From Poriferisodalis sp965116245 (lineage in GTDB: Bacteria; Actinomycetota; Acidimicrobiia; Acidimicrobiales; Poriferisodalaceae), in assembly GCA_965116245.1 (NCBI GenBank), contig OZ220497.1:744001-808000 (forward strand): a stretch of 64,000 nt of DNA, written 5' to 3'. The position numbers and the translations under genes were made by a program. Position 1 is the first letter of the stretch. Each line of letters begins with the position of its first letter. The notes below the pieces were generated by a model. That model made no database searches and had not been told where the DNA came from. It saw only the letters and a list, made by a program, of their open reading frames with translations. Shown piece after piece: positions 26,389 to 34,550 of the stretch.

Positions 26389-26729
26389 ACGAGCGCCATA
26401 GGGGCGTTGTCGCCCCGGCGTGGTCCGAGTTTCAAGATGCGCGTATAGCCACCGGGCCGGCCCTCATAGCGCGGGCCGATTTCGTCAATGAGCTTCTGGG
26501 CCATTTCTTGGTCGCCGTTGAGACTGGCAACGATCCGACGATGCCGCGCCAGACCACCCTTGCGAGCCTGAGTAATGAGCTTCTCGGCGTAGGGCCGCAA
26601 CGCTTTGGCCTTGGCCTCGGTGGTCTCGATGGCTTCGGCTGCGAATAGCGAGGCCGCCAAATTGGCCAGCATGGAACGCTGGTGACTGGCGCTGCCTCCG
26701 AGGCGTCGACCCTTGGTAGGAGCAGGCAT
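26376..26729 (-). CDS. rplQ: 50S ribosomal protein L17 (bL17)
   Basis: 117 residues starting MPAPTKGRRLGGSASHQRSML, with NLAASLF, ETTEAKAKALRPYAEKLIT and GGYTRILKLGPRRGDNAPMALVELV, all typical. Its ATG lies 2 bp beyond the rpoA stop. Last gene of the alpha operon here. Confidence 0.97.
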   Translation of the reverse strand: MPAPTKGRRLGGSASHQRSMLANLAASLFAAEAIETTEAKAKALRPYAEKLITQARKGGLARHRRIVASLNGDQEMAQKLIDEIGPRYEGRPGGYTRILKLGPRRGDNAPMALVELV

Positions 26730-26731
26730 GG

Positions 26732-27853
26732 CTAGCTAACCACCGTTGGTTCGGCTTGGTGTGACACAGACTGTTCAGACTCAGGCTGTTCAGGTGCAGG
26801 TTGTTCGGGCCCAGGCTGTTCAGGCACGGGTTGGCTGGCCTCGGGCTGCTCAGAAACAGGCTGGCTAGCCTCGGGTTGCCCTGCTTCAGGCTGTGCCGAC
26901 GGACTCATTCCGCGCAAGGCCAGACCTCGCTCGTCTAGACGTTGAATTACCTCGTCAAGCGATTTTTGGCCGAAGTTCGGAACGGTCATGAGCTCGTCCA
27001 CCGTCTGGTCCAGCAGCTCGCCGATGGTGTTGAACTGCGCTCGCTTTAGGCAATTGCGGGCGCGTTCGGACAGTCCGAGGTCCTCAATAGGCCGCTCAAG
27101 GTCGCTGTTGCGGCCACCACCTACTGCGATCTCGGCGATAGCTAGACCTGTCGCCTCCGGCGACAACTCAGCAATCATGAGCATCAGTCGACACAAGGTG
27201 TTACCCGCTGAGGCCAACGCGTCGCGTGGACTCAGTGCGCCATCGGTCTCAATGTCAAGCACAAGTCGGTCAAAGTCAGTGGATTGCTCAACTCGCACTG
27301 GCTCAACCTCAATGGCCACCCGCCGCACCGGGCTGAACAGTGCATCGATGACGATCACACCGATGGTGTTGCCAGCGCGCTCGCTCTCTGGAGCCGCGTA
27401 GCCCCAACCGCGCTCCACCGTGAGGTCCATAGCCAGGCGGGTGTCTTCGCTCAGGGTCGCCAGATGCAGGTCCGGCGTGAGGCATTCAACGTCTACCCCC
27501 CAGTCCACGTGCCCCGCCAACACCGGTCCCGCGCCACGCTCATCCAGGCGTACTTCCACCGGTTCGTCGCTGTGGCATCGCAACACCACGTCCTTGAGAT
27601 TCAAGACAATGTCGGTGACGTCTTCAAGTACACCTTCGATGGTCGTGAACTCATGCAGCGCGTCATCGAGGCGTACTTGAGTGATTGCCGCGCCGGGAAT
27701 TGACGACAGCAGCGTGCGGCGCAAAGAGTTGCCAAGCGTGTGGCCGAATCCGGGCTCCAGCGGGCCGATGGCGAAACGCTGGCGATTGCCCTCCGGCTCG
27801 CCTAGAACTTCAATCGTCGGTCGATGCATGACCAAAGTGTCAGAAGCAGACAC
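26732..27853 (-). CDS. rpoA: DNA-directed RNA polymerase subunit alpha
   Basis: Assembly platform of RNA polymerase and UP-element contact. The N-terminal domain shows EPGFGHTLGNSLRRTLLSSIPG; the C-terminal domain shows SERARNCLKRAQFNTIGELL and NFGQKSLDEVIQRL. The chosen GTG start has AAGGGG about 6 nt upstream; an ATG eight codons earlier also exists. About 373 residues. The last ~55 residues form a repeat-encoded Pro/Glu/Gln/Ser tail (SEQPEASQPVPEQP units) not found in standard alpha subunits. It lies between rpsD and rplQ as usual. Confidence 0.97.
   Translation of the reverse strand: MSASDTLVMHRPTIEVLGEPEGNRQRFAIGPLEPGFGHTLGNSLRRTLLSSIPGAAITQVRLDDALHEFTTIEGVLEDVTDIVLNLKDVVLRCHSDEPVEVRLDERGAGPVLAGHVDWGVDVECLTPDLHLATLSEDTRLAMDLTVERGWGYAAPESERAGNTIGVIVIDALFSPVRRVAIEVEPVRVEQSTDFDRLVLDIETDGALSPRDALASAGNTLCRLMLMIAELSPEATGLAIAEIAVGGGRNSDLERPIEDLGLSERARNCLKRAQFNTIGELLDQTVDELMTVPNFGQKSLDEVIQRLDERGLALRGMSPSAQPEAGQPEASQPVSEQPEASQPVPEQPGPEQPAPEQPESEQSVSHQAEPTVVS
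26740..26895. repeat. Degenerate in-frame repeats encoding the RpoA C-terminal tail
   Basis: Multiple variants of GGCTGTTCAGGC/GGTTGTTCGGGC, many 15-18 bp apart, encode PEQPxPEQP and QPEASQPV units at the extreme C-terminus of rpoA. Confidence 0.75.
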
Positions 27854-27897
27854 GTTTACCCCTTCTTGGGCACCCATTATTGGGCGCAGATTCAGGA

Positions 27898-28515
27898 CTA
27901 CTTGCTGTAGAGCTCAACGATGAGCTGCTCGCGCACCGGGATCTCAATCTGGGATCGGATCGGTAGTTCGCGCACAGTGACCCGCTGGGACCCGTCGCTT
28001 GGCTCCAGCCATGCGGGTGGCGTCCGGTCCAGAACGTCCAGATTCCAACGAACTGTGACGATCTCTCGTGCCTTAGTCCGCAACTCAATCACATCGCCCT
28101 TGCGTGCCCGGAAACTGGGGATGTTAACCCGGCGTCCGTTTACGTCAATGTGACCATGGCTCACAAACTGGCGCGCTTGTGGGCGAGTCGCCGCCCAGCC
28201 CGCCCGATACACGATGTTGTCCAGCCGCAGCTCCAGCAGCCGCAGCAGGTTCTCGCCTGTCACGCCGCGCTGGCGGGCGGCCTCGTTGTACGAGTTACGA
28301 AACTGTCGCTCGGTGATGCCGTAGGTGAAGCGGCACTTCTGCTTCTCTTGCAGTTGCAGCAAGAACTCAGAGTTCTGGCTGCGACGACGGCCACGACCGT
28401 GTTCACCAGGCGGGTAAGGGCGTCGGTCAAGCGCCTTCGTCTCGCCCTCTGTGCCCCAAATGTTGGTATTGAGCCGCCGCGAGACGCGCGCCTTAGGACC
28501 TGTGTAGCGAGACAC
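27898..28515 (-). CDS. rpsD: 30S ribosomal protein S4 (uS4)
   Basis: Primary 16S rRNA-binding protein. 205 residues, MSRYTGPKARVSRRLNTNIWG, S4 domain RLDNIVYRAGWAATRPQARQFVSHGHIDVNGRRVNIPS. The zinc-binding cysteines of some S4 proteins are absent, as in other C-minus forms. Tight spacing: 1 bp after rpsK and 44 bp before rpoA. Confidence 0.97.
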   Translation of the reverse strand: MSRYTGPKARVSRRLNTNIWGTEGETKALDRRPYPPGEHGRGRRRSQNSEFLLQLQEKQKCRFTYGITERQFRNSYNEAARQRGVTGENLLRLLELRLDNIVYRAGWAATRPQARQFVSHGHIDVNGRRVNIPSFRARKGDVIELRTKAREIVTVRWNLDVLDRTPPAWLEPSDGSQRVTVRELPIRSQIEIPVREQLIVELYSK

Positions 28516-28516
28516 T

Positions 28517-28906
28517 TCATACCCTCCGGCGCTTGGGGGGGCGACAACCGTTATGGGGCACCGGCGTCATGTCTCGAATGCCCTTGATCTCAATGCCGGA
28601 GTTCTGGATAGAGCGGATTGCCGTCTCGCGACCAGAACCGGGGCCCTTCACATGCACATGCACACGACGCACACCGTGTTCCAGGGCACGCTCAGAGGCT
28701 TGTTCGGCTGCTTGTTGGGCAGCGAACGGCGTGGACTTGCGAGATCCCTTAAAGCCAGCGTTCCCCGCTGAAGCCCACGACACCACGTTGCCCTGCACAT
28801 CAGTGAACGTGATGATCGTGTTGTTGAACGAACTCTTGATGTGCGCCACGCCGTCGCCAACGTTCTTGCGTTCCTTACGCCGTACGCGCCGGGGCTGCTG
28901 ATTCAC
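28517..28906 (-). CDS. rpsK: 30S ribosomal protein S11 (uS11)
   Basis: 129 residues; ISSSFNNTI-like AHIKSSFNNTIITFTDVQGNVVSWASAG and GPGSGRETAIRSIQNSGIEIKGIRDMTPVPHNGCRPPKRRRV identify it. Its ATG overlaps the rpsM stop by 4 bp. Confidence 0.98.
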   Translation of the reverse strand: MNQQPRRVRRKERKNVGDGVAHIKSSFNNTIITFTDVQGNVVSWASAGNAGFKGSRKSTPFAAQQAAEQASERALEHGVRRVHVHVKGPGSGRETAIRSIQNSGIEIKGIRDMTPVPHNGCRPPKRRRV

Positions 28907-29280
28907 TTGCGCACCTTTTTCTTACCCGCAACGGTCTTGCGCGGGCCCTTGCGGGTGCGCGCATTGGTGTGGGTTCGCTGGCCCCGCACCGGCAGTCCGC
29001 GGCGGTGGCGAACGCCTTGATAGCAGCCAATCTCAATCTTGCGCTTGACGTCTTGTGCAATGTCGCGCCGCAGGTCGCCTTCCACAGTCAGATTGGCGTC
29101 AATGTGGTTGCGAATGCGAGCAACCTCGGTGTCGGTCAAGTCGCGTACGCGGGTGCGGCCAGCGATGTTCAGTTCATCGCACAGTCGCTGGCTAGCTGAG
29201 CGGCCAACGCCGTAGATGTAGGTCAGCGCGATCTCCACACGTTTCTCGCGTGGCAGGTCAACGCCAGCGATTCGGGCCAT
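28903..29280 (-). CDS. rpsM: 30S ribosomal protein S13 (uS13)
   Basis: 125 residues; MARIAGVDLPREKRVEIALTYIYGVG and the C-terminal HRRGLPVRGQRTHTNARTRKGPRKT are diagnostic. It contacts the P-site tRNA and the 50S head bridge. It lies 18 bp after rpmJ. Confidence 0.98.
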   Translation of the reverse strand: MARIAGVDLPREKRVEIALTYIYGVGRSASQRLCDELNIAGRTRVRDLTDTEVARIRNHIDANLTVEGDLRRDIAQDVKRKIEIGCYQGVRHRRGLPVRGQRTHTNARTRKGPRKTVAGKKKVRK

Positions 29281-29298
29281 CGATACCGAACTCCTGTC

Positions 29299-29412
29299 TC
29301 AGCCTTGCCGCTGCTTGTGCCGCGGGTTCGAGCAGATAACTCGGATACGTCCGTGACGGCGGATGACGTTGCACTTGTCACAGAACTTTTTCACGCTCGG
29401 ACGAACTTTCAT
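29299..29412 (-). CDS. rpmJ: 50S ribosomal protein L36 (bL36), zinc-ribbon type
   Basis: A 37-residue protein, MKVRPSVKKFCDKCNVIRR..., ending RHKQRQG. The CxxC (FCDKC) and the later Cys and His form the zinc-binding C+ type. It lies directly between adk and rpsM. infA, which normally separates adk/map from rpmJ, is missing. Confidence 0.97.
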   Translation of the reverse strand: MKVRPSVKKFCDKCNVIRRHGRIRVICSNPRHKQRQG

Positions 29413-29452
29413 CGGGTGACCTGCGATGTAGGCGAACGAACAAGTATAGGGG

Positions 29453-30013
29453 TCACGACCTCTCCTCAATGGCAGCCACTATGCGCCTATGCACCTCAGC
29501 GGGGGTTCCCAGGCCTGCAACGGTGACCAAGACTCCCTGGTCAGCGAACACCTTGCGCAGCGGCGCTGTCTCCGCTTCATATAACTCCAGCCGCCGCGCT
29601 ATCGCTTCAAGCGTGTCGTCCGCGCGGCCCCGCTCCAACATCCGTTGAGTCACCACTTCGTCGGGTACATCTAGGTCGATCGCGCGGTCCACACTGTTGG
29701 GAGCGAGCAAAGCGAATAAGCCAGCGGCCTGGGTTTCGGTGCGGGGGAAGCCGTCAAGCAGGAAGCCCGCTGCCGTGTCCGGCTCGCCGAGTCGATCGGC
29801 CACGATGCCCAAGATCAACTCGTCGCTGACCAACTCGCCCGCGTCCATCACCTGCTTGGCCTGCTTACCGAGATCTGTGCCCGCAGCTACGGCCGCTCGC
29901 AACATGTCGCCCGTTGAGATGTGAGCAATACCGTAACGCTTCACCAACAACTCGCACTGGGTGCCTTTGCCCGCTCCTTGTTTGCCCAAAATGACCAATC
30001 GACGCACACCCAT
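29453..30013 (-). CDS. adk: Adenylate kinase, short form
   Basis: ATP + AMP to 2 ADP. 186 residues with P-loop LGKQGAGKGTQ, HISTGDMLRAAV and LLDGFPRTETQA. The LID region between VVTQRMLERGRADD and TLEAIARRLELY is reduced to a short loop, the short-type kinase. Start overlaps the secY stop (TGATG). The usual downstream map gene is absent. Confidence 0.96.
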   Translation of the reverse strand: MGVRRLVILGKQGAGKGTQCELLVKRYGIAHISTGDMLRAAVAAGTDLGKQAKQVMDAGELVSDELILGIVADRLGEPDTAAGFLLDGFPRTETQAAGLFALLAPNSVDRAIDLDVPDEVVTQRMLERGRADDTLEAIARRLELYEAETAPLRKVFADQGVLVTVAGLGTPAEVHRRIVAAIEERS

Positions 30014-31341
30014 CAGGCCAAGAACCCCTCATAGTTGCGCATCAGCAATTGGCTATCGACCTGCTTCATCGTCTCCAGCGCCACGCCTGCCGCGATCAGG
30101 ATCGACACACCGCCGAAGCCGATAGCCGTGCCAGCACCACCGCTTCCCAGTGCATCCAGGTCGCTAGTTAGCGATAGAAGCACGCTGGGCAGTAGCGCCA
30201 CCCCGGCGATGAACAACGAACCGGGCAGCGTGATGCGGTTCAACACCTTGGACAAGTAGCGCTCGGTCTGTGGGCCCGGGCGGATGCCAGGAATGAAGCC
30301 GCCCTGTTTGCGAATGTTGTCTGCCTGGCGCACCGGGTCAAACGTGATGGCGGTATAGAAGTAGGCAAAGCCCACGATCAACCCGCCGAAGAACAAGATG
30401 TAGGCGATGTTGTCGGGCTGAGTCAAGTACTCATCAACGGCGGTTTGCAGCCAGCCCCAGTTGGCCACGTTGGAAAGCAGCACCGGCAAGAACAGAACCG
30501 AGCTAGCAAAGATGACGGGGATGACGCCCGACTGGTTGACTTTCAGCGGGATGTAGGTGTTTTGCCCGCCATAGAGCCTGCGTCCCACTTGTCGGCGGGA
30601 GAACTGCACCGGGATGCGCCGCTGGCCCTGCTCAATGAAGATGATCGCCACCATCATGCCGGTGGCCACGACAATCGCTGCCGCCAGATACACCGTGCCT
30701 TGCACTGCCATTAGGCGGGCGCCATCGAAGGGGATAGTCGAGACGACCGAGGCAAAGATCAGCAGTGACATGCCGTTGCCCACACCGCGCTGGCTGATCA
30801 GCTCACCCATCCACATAAGCAGCGCGGTGCCAGCCGTTAGCGACAAGATCACCAACGCCACCCGGTTGAACGTGAAATCCGGAATGACGATGACAGCAGC
30901 AGTGTTGCCAAGCGCTGTGCCCTGACCGCGACCGAAGATGAACGTGATGCCGGTGGCCTGCACGAAGGCGATACCCAGCGTCAAATAGCGGGTGTATTGC
31001 GTCAGCTTGCGCTGCCCTACCGCACCTTGTTGCTGTAGCTGTTCAAAGCGGGGGATCGCAACGGTCAGGATCTGAATGATGATTGACGCCGTGATGTACG
31101 GCATGATCCCCAACGCGAAGATCGCGAAGTTGGTGAGTGCGCCGCCTGAGAACAGGTTCAAGAGCGCCAACACGCCACCGGTAGAACTCGCCTGCTCGCG
31201 CAGCGAGACGATGGCATCAAAGTCGATGCCCGGCACTGGCACCTGCGAACCCAATCTGTAGGCCGCAATGATGAACAGTGTGAACAGGATCTTGCGGCGC
31301 AAGTCCGCGATCCGAAAGATGTTGCGCATGTGGCCGAGCAC
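30013..31341 (-). CDS. secY: Protein translocase subunit SecY
   Basis: Channel of the Sec translocon, ten transmembrane helices; several are obvious (for example LFTLFIIAAYRLG, VILSLTAGTALLMWMGELI). GIMPYITASIIIQIL and GNGMSLLIFASVV are family signatures. The chosen GTG (MLGHMRNIFRIADLRRK) has AAGGGA upstream and falls 10 bp after rplO; a start 37 codons further would overlap rplO by 100 bp. 442 residues, normal length. Confidence 0.97.
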   Translation of the reverse strand: MLGHMRNIFRIADLRRKILFTLFIIAAYRLGSQVPVPGIDFDAIVSLREQASSTGGVLALLNLFSGGALTNFAIFALGIMPYITASIIIQILTVAIPRFEQLQQQGAVGQRKLTQYTRYLTLGIAFVQATGITFIFGRGQGTALGNTAAVIVIPDFTFNRVALVILSLTAGTALLMWMGELISQRGVGNGMSLLIFASVVSTIPFDGARLMAVQGTVYLAAAIVVATGMMVAIIFIEQGQRRIPVQFSRRQVGRRLYGGQNTYIPLKVNQSGVIPVIFASSVLFLPVLLSNVANWGWLQTAVDEYLTQPDNIAYILFFGGLIVGFAYFYTAITFDPVRQADNIRKQGGFIPGIRPGPQTERYLSKVLNRITLPGSLFIAGVALLPSVLLSLTSDLDALGSGGAGTAIGFGGVSILIAAGVALETMKQVDSQLLMRNYEGFLA

Positions 31342-31351
31342 GACGGATCCC

Positions 31352-31843
31352 TTAGCGATTGGTGTGCTGGTTGCCTTGGGCTGGCGGGCGGGGACCGCCA
31401 AAAGTGGGCGGCAGAATCTCGATGCTGCCACCGGCGCCCTCAATGGCTGCACGGGCCGAGGCCGAAACTGCGTGAACTCTCACAGCCACAGATCGGGTGA
31501 TCTGACCGCGTCCCAGGACTTTGACCATGGCGCCTTTGGATACCAACCCGCGGGCCAACAGCTCATCGGGCGTTACTTCGTCAAGGCCGCAGGCTTCGAG
31601 AGTGTCAAGGTTGACCGGCTGATACTCCACCCGAAACGGGTTCTTGAAGCCCTTGCGCTTCGGCAGACGGACCTGCAATGGCAACTGGCCGCCCTCGTAC
31701 CAGACGGGAACCGTGCCGCGAGCCCGAGTTCCCTTGGTTCCACGACCGGCAGTTTTGCCGCCCCTGCCACCGGTACCACGAGCCACCCGCTTTCGCTTGC
31801 GAGTCGAGCCTGGCGGCGGAGCCAGGTCATGCAGTCTCAGCAT
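31352..31843 (-). CDS. rplO: 50S ribosomal protein L15 (uL15)
   Basis: 163 residues; LHDLAPPPGSTRKRKRVARGTGGRGGKTAGRGTKG and EGGQLPLQVRLPKRKGF are characteristic. It overlaps the rpmD 3' end by 17 bp, and secY follows. Confidence 0.97.
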   Translation of the reverse strand: MLRLHDLAPPPGSTRKRKRVARGTGGRGGKTAGRGTKGTRARGTVPVWYEGGQLPLQVRLPKRKGFKNPFRVEYQPVNLDTLEACGLDEVTPDELLARGLVSKGAMVKVLGRGQITRSVAVRVHAVSASARAAIEGAGGSIEILPPTFGGPRPPAQGNQHTNR

Positions 31844-32039
31844 TGCCGACCTCCTGCACTTCGATTAGATGATTGACCTTGCGCAGCATGCCGCGGATCT
31901 CTGGTCGATCCGGTAGCACATGACTGCGGCCTATCTTGCCCAGCCCCAGCGCGCGCAAAGCGCCGCGTGCCTTGGGCTTGGCGCCTATAGCGGACCGCAC
32001 CTGGGTCACCACGATTTGATTACTGCTCGCTGCGTTCAT
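31827..32039 (-). CDS. rpmD: 50S ribosomal protein L30 (uL30)
   Basis: 70 residues; VTQVRSAIGAKPKARGALRALGLGKIGRSHVLPD is the L30 core. The ATG overlaps the rpsE stop by 4 bp. Confidence 0.95.
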   Translation of the reverse strand: MNAASSNQIVVTQVRSAIGAKPKARGALRALGLGKIGRSHVLPDRPEIRGMLRKVNHLIEVQEVGNAETA

Positions 32040-32719
32040 GACGGCTGCCCTGCGGTGGCCTCATCTGCCCGACGGGTGCGCTCGGAGTCCCGATATGCCT
32101 CCAGCAGCCCGGCGGGGATGCACTCCTCAGGCGACAATCCGCGCAGCTTGGCCACTTCATCGGGACGCTTGAGGTCAGCCAAGCCAGCGATAGTGGCGCG
32201 GGCCACGTTGATGTGATTGGACGACCCGAGGGACTTAGCAAGCACGTCTCGAATGCCCGCCTCCTCAAGGATCGCCCTGGCAGCACCGCCAGCGATAACC
32301 CCGGTGCCGGGGGCCGCAGGCTGAAGCAGCACCTTGCCAGCGCCCATAACTCCTAGCACGGGATGCACGATGGTCGCACCAGCCAGCGGCACCGCGAACA
32401 GACTCTTGCGGGCCTCTTCGGTTCCCTTTTGAATAGCCAGCGGCACTTCTTTGGCCTTGCCATAGCCCAAACCGACCCGGCCGGCACCGTCACCGATCAC
32501 TACCAACGCGGAGAACGAGAAACGGCGACCGCCCTTGACGACTTTGGCCACACGGTTGATGTCAATGACCCGCGACTCGCGCAGGCCGTCCTCACCGCTG
32601 TGACGAGGATTATCGGATTGGCGATCACGAGGGCGGCGACCGCCGCCGCGTTCACCACCGCGTTCGCCAGCACTGCGCTGCGGTTCTGGACGGTTCTGCG
32701 AGGTTGGTACATCTGTCAC
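32036..32719 (-). CDS. rpsE: 30S ribosomal protein S5 (uS5)
   Basis: The chosen GTG (MTDVPTSQNRPEPQ) follows GGGAGG closely and lies just after rplR; the longer frame would overlap rplR. About 227 residues. The double-stranded RNA-binding part VIDINRVAKVVKGGRRFSFSALVVIGDGAGRVGLGYGKA is clear. The Arg/Gly-rich N-terminal ~50 residues are longer than in E. coli, as in other actinobacteria. Confidence 0.96.
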   Translation of the reverse strand: MTDVPTSQNRPEPQRSAGERGGERGGGRRPRDRQSDNPRHSGEDGLRESRVIDINRVAKVVKGGRRFSFSALVVIGDGAGRVGLGYGKAKEVPLAIQKGTEEARKSLFAVPLAGATIVHPVLGVMGAGKVLLQPAAPGTGVIAGGAARAILEEAGIRDVLAKSLGSSNHINVARATIAGLADLKRPDEVAKLRGLSPEECIPAGLLEAYRDSERTRRADEATAGQPS

Positions 32720-32729
32720 GAGTCCTCCC

Positions 32730-33083
32730 TCAGAACTCCAGGCCGCCCTCGCGGGCGGCAGTTGCAAGGGCCGCGACACGGCCGTGGAAACGGTTGCCAC
32801 CTCGGTCAAACGTAACCGTGGTGGTTCCTACCGCTTTGGCTCGCTCGGCAATTAGCCGACCGACTTGGGCCGCGGCTGCTACGTTGCCGCCGCTTGCCAC
32901 GCCTTGTTCGCACGAGGACGCTGCCGCCAGCGTGTGGCCAGATTCGTCGTCAATGAGCTGCACACTGATATGACGGTTGGACCGGAACACCGCCAAACGA
33001 GGACGCAACGGTGTACCAGCAATCTTCTTGCGGACGCGGCGACGGCGTCGCTCGCGCCCCGCTGCCTTCGTTGGAGCGCTCAC
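32730..33083 (-). CDS. rplR: 50S ribosomal protein L18 (uL18)
   Basis: 5S rRNA-binding protein, 117 residues, with RLAVFRSNRHISVQLIDDESGHTLAAAS and the end FDRGGNRFHGRVAALATAAREGGLEF. GTG start overlaps the rplF stop (GTGA). Confidence 0.97.
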   Translation of the reverse strand: MSAPTKAAGRERRRRRVRKKIAGTPLRPRLAVFRSNRHISVQLIDDESGHTLAAASSCEQGVASGGNVAAAAQVGRLIAERAKAVGTTTVTFDRGGNRFHGRVAALATAAREGGLEF

Positions 33084-33742
33084 TTAGCCGCCTTTCCGGC
33101 TTTGCGCAGCACACGCTCGTCTAGGTAACGGATGCCCTTGCCCTTGTAAGGCTCCGGCTTGCGCAACGCGCGAATGTTGGCTGCGACCTGACCGACTAGC
33201 TGCTTGTCAATGCCTTTGACGATTATGGAGGTTTGGCTAGGGACCTCAAAGCTGATGCCATCGGGTGCCGAGACCGTCACAGTGTGACTGAATCCCAGCG
33301 AGAGCTCAAGCGCTGAGGCTCCCTTGGCGGTCGCGCGATAGCCCACACCAACTATCTGCAGCTCCTTGGAGTAGCCCTGCGACACACCTTGCACCATGTT
33401 TGCAACGAGGGCTCGGGACAGACCGTGTAGCGATCGTTGGGAACGACTGTCGTCGGCACGTTCCACCACCGCTTGCCTGCCTTTGTCGATTTCGCCGCCG
33501 TCGCTGCCGTCGCCACCGTCGTCGTCAAGCAATACGCGGATGCCTGCGGCCAGCGATTGTGTGAGTTCGCCGCCGGGACCTTTGACGATCACTGTTGGCC
33601 CACCGGCCAAGCCCACCGCGGCGGCCGCCGAGCCATCGTGTGTGTTGCCATCTTGAACGGTGCCATCTTGAACGGTGCCGTCCTGAACGATGACGGTGAC
33701 CCCGTCGGGAATTGAGATGGGCGTCTTGCCCACGCGTGACAT
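33080..33742 (-). CDS. rplF: 50S ribosomal protein L6 (uL6) with two inserts
   Basis: 220 residues against the usual ~180. The N-terminus MSRVGKTPISIPDGV and the C-terminal domain VSAPDGISFEVPSQTSIIVKGIDKQ and KPEPYKGKGIRY are standard. Two additions sit in the N-terminal domain: a repeat-encoded VQDGTVQDGTVQDG block near residues 19-45, and an Asp/Gly-rich stretch near 73-100 (DDDGGDGSDGGE) just before the conserved HGLSRALVANMVQGVSQGY. Confidence 0.96.
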   Translation of the reverse strand: MSRVGKTPISIPDGVTVIVQDGTVQDGTVQDGNTHDGSAAAAVGLAGGPTVIVKGPGGELTQSLAAGIRVLLDDDGGDGSDGGEIDKGRQAVVERADDSRSQRSLHGLSRALVANMVQGVSQGYSKELQIVGVGYRATAKGASALELSLGFSHTVTVSAPDGISFEVPSQTSIIVKGIDKQLVGQVAANIRALRKPEPYKGKGIRYLDERVLRKAGKAAK

Positions 33743-33751
33743 GATCGCCTC

Positions 33752-34156
33752 CTACCAGACGTAACAGAGGATCTCGCCGCCCATGCGATTGCGGCGAGCC
33801 TCACGATCGGTCATCAAGCCGCGGCTCGTGGACAGCACGGCGATGCCGAGGCCACCCAGTACGCGGGGAACTTTGTCGGACTTGGTGTACACCCGCAACC
33901 CTGGCTTTGACACTCGCTGCAATCCGGAAATAGTACGAGCCCGATCTCCGGTGTATTTCAGGTCAATCGTGAGCCTTCTGGCTGGGCCGTCCTCGTCGTC
34001 ACTGACCCGGTAATCGCTGACATAACCCTCACGCTTGAGGATCGCGGCCAGACGTTCCTTTTGTCTGGAGGATGGCATGACCACCTCGTCCTTGAACACC
34101 ATGTTGGCGTTGCGGATACGAGTGAGCATGTCAGCAATAGGGTCGGTCATTGACAC
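33752..34156 (-). CDS. rpsH: 30S ribosomal protein S8 (uS8)
   Basis: 134 residues; TDPIADMLTRIRNAN and the C-terminal STSRGLMTDREARRNRMGGEILCYVW are diagnostic. Start could be this GTG, with GGAGG 7 nt upstream, or the ATG two codons later. Confidence 0.97.
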   Translation of the reverse strand: MSMTDPIADMLTRIRNANMVFKDEVVMPSSRQKERLAAILKREGYVSDYRVSDDEDGPARRLTIDLKYTGDRARTISGLQRVSKPGLRVYTKSDKVPRVLGGLGIAVLSTSRGLMTDREARRNRMGGEILCYVW

Positions 34157-34172
34157 GCGGGCACCTCCCTAC

Positions 34173-34235
34173 TCACTTGCTGGCCCATCATTTGCTGGCC
34201 CCTCACCGGTTGACCCTTCATTGGCTGGCCCCTCA
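34173..34235. repeat. 15-bp stop-containing tandem repeat (x4-5) at the rpsN 3' end
   Basis: Minus-strand units after the rpsN sense codons: TGAGGGGCCAGCCAA, TGAAGGGTCAACCGG, TGAGGGGCCAGCAAA, TGATGGGCCAGCAAG, then TGAG. TGA codons start at 34235, 34220, 34205, 34190 and 34175, exactly 15 bp apart and all in the rpsN frame. Confidence 0.97.
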
Positions 34236-34418
34236 CCAGCTCGCCTTAGTCACTCCGGGCACCTCGCCAGCATGCACCATCTCTCGTAAGCACACCCGAC
34301 ACAGCCCGAACTTGCGGTAGACCGAACGCGGTCTACCGCACACGCGACAGCGTGTGTACGCGCGCACCTTGTACTTGGGGGTGCGCTGCTGCTTGTTGAT
34401 GAGTGCCTTCTTGGCCAT
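34233..34418 (-). CDS. rpsN: 30S ribosomal protein S14 type Z (uS14), zinc-binding
   Basis: 61 residues; AKKALINKQQRTPKYKVRAYTRC with the zinc ribbon CRVCGRPRSVYRKFGLCRVC (two CxxC pairs). The short zinc form is typical of actinobacteria at this spc position. Confidence 0.97.
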   Translation of the reverse strand: MAKKALINKQQRTPKYKVRAYTRCRVCGRPRSVYRKFGLCRVCLREMVHAGEVPGVTKASW

Positions 34419-34550
34419 ATCTTGCTGCCCTTTATTGGAGCTGTGTATTGGAGCTAATCAAAGCTGTTTGGAAGCTGAGTGGAGTTGTCTTGCTGTTTGG
34501 TTGGAGCCCCATTTGTTGGGGCCCTTTTGGTTAGGGGCTGTTGGCTGGAA

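Noticed and set aside
29320..29345. tRNA-like CGGGTTCGAGC sequence
   Set aside because: It lies within the rpmJ coding sequence and has no acceptor, D or anticodon stems around it. No tRNA genes were recognised in the window.
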